Part shown: positions 6,037 to 7,458 of the stretch, one piece after another
Numbering within the stretch: the first letter of the stretch is position 1
How the letters are laid out: each line of letters opens with the position of its first letter
Source: Flavobacteriales bacterium UBA5871
GTDB taxonomy: Bacteria; Bacteroidota; Bacteroidia; Flavobacteriales_D; Crocinitomicaceae
DNA: 7,458 bases
NCBI GenBank assembly: GCA_002432085.1
Contig: DJFN01000122.1
Coordinates: forward strand, 212-7,669
Reading direction: 5' to 3'
Notes under the pieces: model-generated
Databases searched by the model: none
What the model saw: only the letters and a program-made list of their open reading frames with translations
What the model was told of the DNA's origin: nothing
Made by a program: the position numbers and the translations under genes

Positions 6037-6130
6037 CATCAGGATGTCATGACTTCAGGACATAAAGACATCAAGATTTCAGGATATTAAGACTTTAGGA
6101 CAACTCCTGACGTCTTGAACTCTTAAAGTC
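6035..6130 (+). repeat. Octamer array with internal inversion, copy C
   Basis: Twelve consecutive 8-bp blocks run without a register break. The first eight (6035-6098) fit GAYWTYAR with one or two deviations, for example GACATCAG, GACTTCAG, GATTTCAG and GACTTTAG. The ninth (6099-6106) is a transition block. The last three (6107-6130) are the same unit on the opposite strand: CTGACGTC, TTGAACTC and TTAAAGTC. Around the inversion, 6075-6100 can pair with 6105-6130 over a CAAC loop: 18 Watson-Crick pairs, 4 G·T pairs and 4 mismatches out of 26. Another inverted unit, CTGAAGTC, lies at 6148-6155. The array starts at the second base of the helicase stop codon. Confidence 0.8.
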
Positions 6131-6155
6131 CGCCACAGCGGACGCTCCTGAAGTC
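6051..6155. terminator. Possible bidirectional transcription stop between convergent genes
   Basis: The interval lies between the 3' ends of the plus-strand helicase and the minus-strand unknown gene, where both transcripts must end. It can fold into the 26-bp imperfect hairpin centred on 6101-6104. In addition GACTTCAGGA at 6051-6060 is perfectly complementary to TCCTGAAGTC at 6146-6155, closing the whole region. No T-run follows any stem on either strand, so this is not a canonical intrinsic terminator. The call rests on position and folding. Confidence 0.3.
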
Positions 6156-6183
6156 CTTAAGCCGCCAAAGGCGAGCGCTCCTG
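6128..6183. repeat. Two tandem mini-hairpin modules with shared CGCTCCTG tail
   Basis: GTCCGC at 6128-6133 pairs perfectly with GCGGAC at 6138-6143 over a CACA loop. CGCC at 6163-6166 pairs with GGCG at 6170-6173 over AAA. Each hairpin is followed by CGCTCCTG (6143-6150 and 6176-6183), so this is a tandem duplication of a module of about 32 bases, not two unrelated hairpins. The first tail continues into an inverted octamer unit. The module shares its CCGCC/GGCGG core with the stem-loop at 931-972. It ends four bases short of the stop codon of the right-hand gene. Confidence 0.65.
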
Positions 6184-6186
6184 CAT

Positions 6187-7458
6187 CTACTCACCGAGTA
6201 ATTCCTGCCACTTCCACGACGTCGGGCCGCAGCTCACGCGTATATTGTCGAACTGTTTATTGATGCGGTCGATCACAATGCGCGCCTCTTCCCTGCCGAG
6301 ATAAGTCCCCGCCAGCACGTTCAGCTCGGCTTTCATCTGCTTGATAATGGCTGCCGTACGAAGCGCGCTCAGGTAATCGTTCCCGGTAAGACGGTAACGA
6401 TCGATCCCCGACTGGATGTCCGGATTTTTCGCTTTGAGGTTGGTTTTGACCGGATCGGTATAGGTGTTGATCTCGAGCGTAATACCGCGATTGATCGTGA
6501 TATTCGCTTCAGACGAGCGCAAACGCACCATTTCAGGGCTCATTCGGTTTTGCTGCTGTTGTTCGTCGGTTGCTCCCCGGTATTGGTTCCATTCGGAGCG
6601 ATCTTCCGCTTTCACAACGCGCAAGCCGTTCCACGCTCCTACTCCTTGTCCGCGGGCGATGGCCGTAAACGGTGTTTTTTTGTCGAGCATGCCTTCGAAA
6701 AACTGACGCACGGCCACACTGTCTTCGCTGCTGAACAACGGCTGTGTGAGCGTCCATGAATTTGACGCGAACACATCCTTCAGGTCGATCTGCAAACGCG
6801 CGTCGAAACCGGGCTCGGCATCGATGAGGTTCACATGCAGCATGACTTCGTCTGTTTCATTGGAAAGCGCACTGTACGGAATGGACAGCAAACGCACTTC
6901 AAAACCCGTTTTCAGCGTATCGGCGCGGAAAGTAAATTCCTGCGTGTAGCTGTCGAACGTGGTCGAATCCTGGAACATATACAAGCCGTCTTTAACGGTA
7001 TACGTGGCCCAATTGTAGCCGATCATTTCCTTGTAGTAATCGAGTCGGCGCTGATAAATGGCTAGCAGATCGACAGCTTCCTGTTTTTCACGCTTGAGCT
7101 CTTCGATTTTGCGTTTGTAGCCTTCGTATTGACGGTAGAGATCCACGATCTCGGATTGTTCCTTTCCACGTGGTCGTTTACCCGAGCTGGTCGTCGGCTG
7201 GTAATCCTGCGGACCGCTGCCGTTTTTCCGGGCTCTTTTCTGTGCTTTTTTGACACTGCGCGGTGCTTTCGAGCTGGTCGTGATGGTCGACTGCGTCATC
7301 GAGGAATAATTCATTTCCTCTTTGTTGATTTTGAGCTCGGTTTCGTCTTTCTTTTTGGTGTTGTAGTCGATCTGATAGTCAAACCCGCGCTTGCCGTGAA
7401 TCTTTTCGTTCAGCTCGCCTATTTTGTTTTTCTCGAGGTCATTGATAATGGTTTGGAA
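6187..7458 (-). CDS. Unrecognised protein with basic linker and coiled coil, 5' end beyond window
   Basis: The gene ends at the TAG at 6187-6189. The ATG at 7314 is internal: the frame stays open for 48 more codons to the window edge, so 423 residues are visible and the true start lies outside. I do not recognise the family. The first ~50 visible residues are charged (Asn-Asp-Leu-Glu-Lys-Asn-Lys near the edge). Next comes a low-complexity, strongly basic Ser/Thr/Lys/Arg segment at about 64-99, then a likely coiled coil at about 103-144 (Tyr-Lys-Arg-Lys-Ile-Glu-Glu-Leu-Lys-Arg-Glu-Lys). The remainder looks globular and mixed alpha/beta, with a single cysteine (410) and a Gln-rich spot (four Gln near 300). 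No membrane segment is visible. A signal peptide cannot be excluded because the N-terminus is missing. The basic linker could bind nucleic acid or other polyanions, but this is only inference. Confidence 0.8.
   Translation of the reverse strand, partial: FQTIINDLEKNKIGELNEKIHGKRGFDYQIDYNTKKKDETELKINKEEMNYSSMTQSTITTSSKAPRSVKKAQKRARKNGSGPQDYQPTTSSGKRPRGKEQSEIVDLYRQYEGYKRKIEELKREKQEAVDLLAIYQRRLDYYKEMIGYNWATYTVKDGLYMFQDSTTFDSYTQEFTFRADTLKTGFEVRLLSIPYSALSNETDEVMLHVNLIDAEPGFDARLQIDLKDVFASNSWTLTQPLFSSEDSVAVRQFFEGMLDKKTPFTAIARGQGVGAWNGLRVVKAEDRSEWNQYRGATDEQQQQNRMSPEMVRLRSSEANITINRGITLEINTYTDPVKTNLKAKNPDIQSGIDRYRLTGNDYLSALRTAAIIKQMKAELNVLAGTYLGREEARIVIDRINKQFDNIRVSCGPTSWKWQELLGE

Noticed and set aside
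6035..6186. CRISPR array in the convergent spacer
   Set aside because: The repeat unit is only 8 bp, units are directly adjacent without unique spacers, and no cas gene is nearby.

Overview
This window looks like ordinary chromosome from a member of the Bacteroidota, probably Flavobacteriales or a close relative. The evidence is an RsmD-family rRNA methyltransferase next to a DUF3822-type protein, a divergent RecD-like helicase, coaD followed by a periplasmic thioredoxin-fold protein, start codons without clear Shine-Dalgarno sequences, and two matches to the Bacteroidota -7 box TAnnTTTG. The taxonomic call is inference from gene content; no rRNA is present.

Layout, left to right. The minus strand carries the first 30 codons of an exported protein (1-90), a nitroreductase (182-763), a 337-base intergenic region with two kinds of short tandem repeat and a GC-rich hairpin (764-1100), a secreted thioredoxin-fold protein without its CxxC cysteines (1101-2528), coaD three bases upstream of it (2532-2990), a 197-base gap, then rsmD (3188-3751) overlapped by a DUF3822-type gene (3742-4500). 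A 111-base divergent region separates this set from a plus-strand RecD-like helicase (4612-6036). The helicase converges on a minus-strand gene of unknown function (6187 to beyond the right edge). The 150 bases between these two are almost entirely repeat.

Most of the genes are housekeeping: coenzyme A synthesis (CoaD), 16S rRNA guanine methylation (RsmD), DNA unwinding (RecD-like helicase) and flavin-dependent reduction (nitroreductase). DUF3822-rsmD is a clear translational unit, and coaD with the thioredoxin-fold gene is another.

The least explained material is intergenic. An 8-bp tandem repeat (consensus GAYWTYAR) occurs in three separate spacers. In the convergent spacer it runs in unbroken 8-bp register through a strand inversion, giving a long imperfect hairpin, and it starts inside the helicase stop codon. 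GC-rich mini-hairpins built on CCGCC/GGCGG accompany the octamers in two of the spacers. A 7-8-bp GACTGAA-like repeat and a CGAATT repeat occupy two other gene flanks. I saw no CRISPR, tRNA, rRNA, insertion sequence, phage gene or recognisable defence system.
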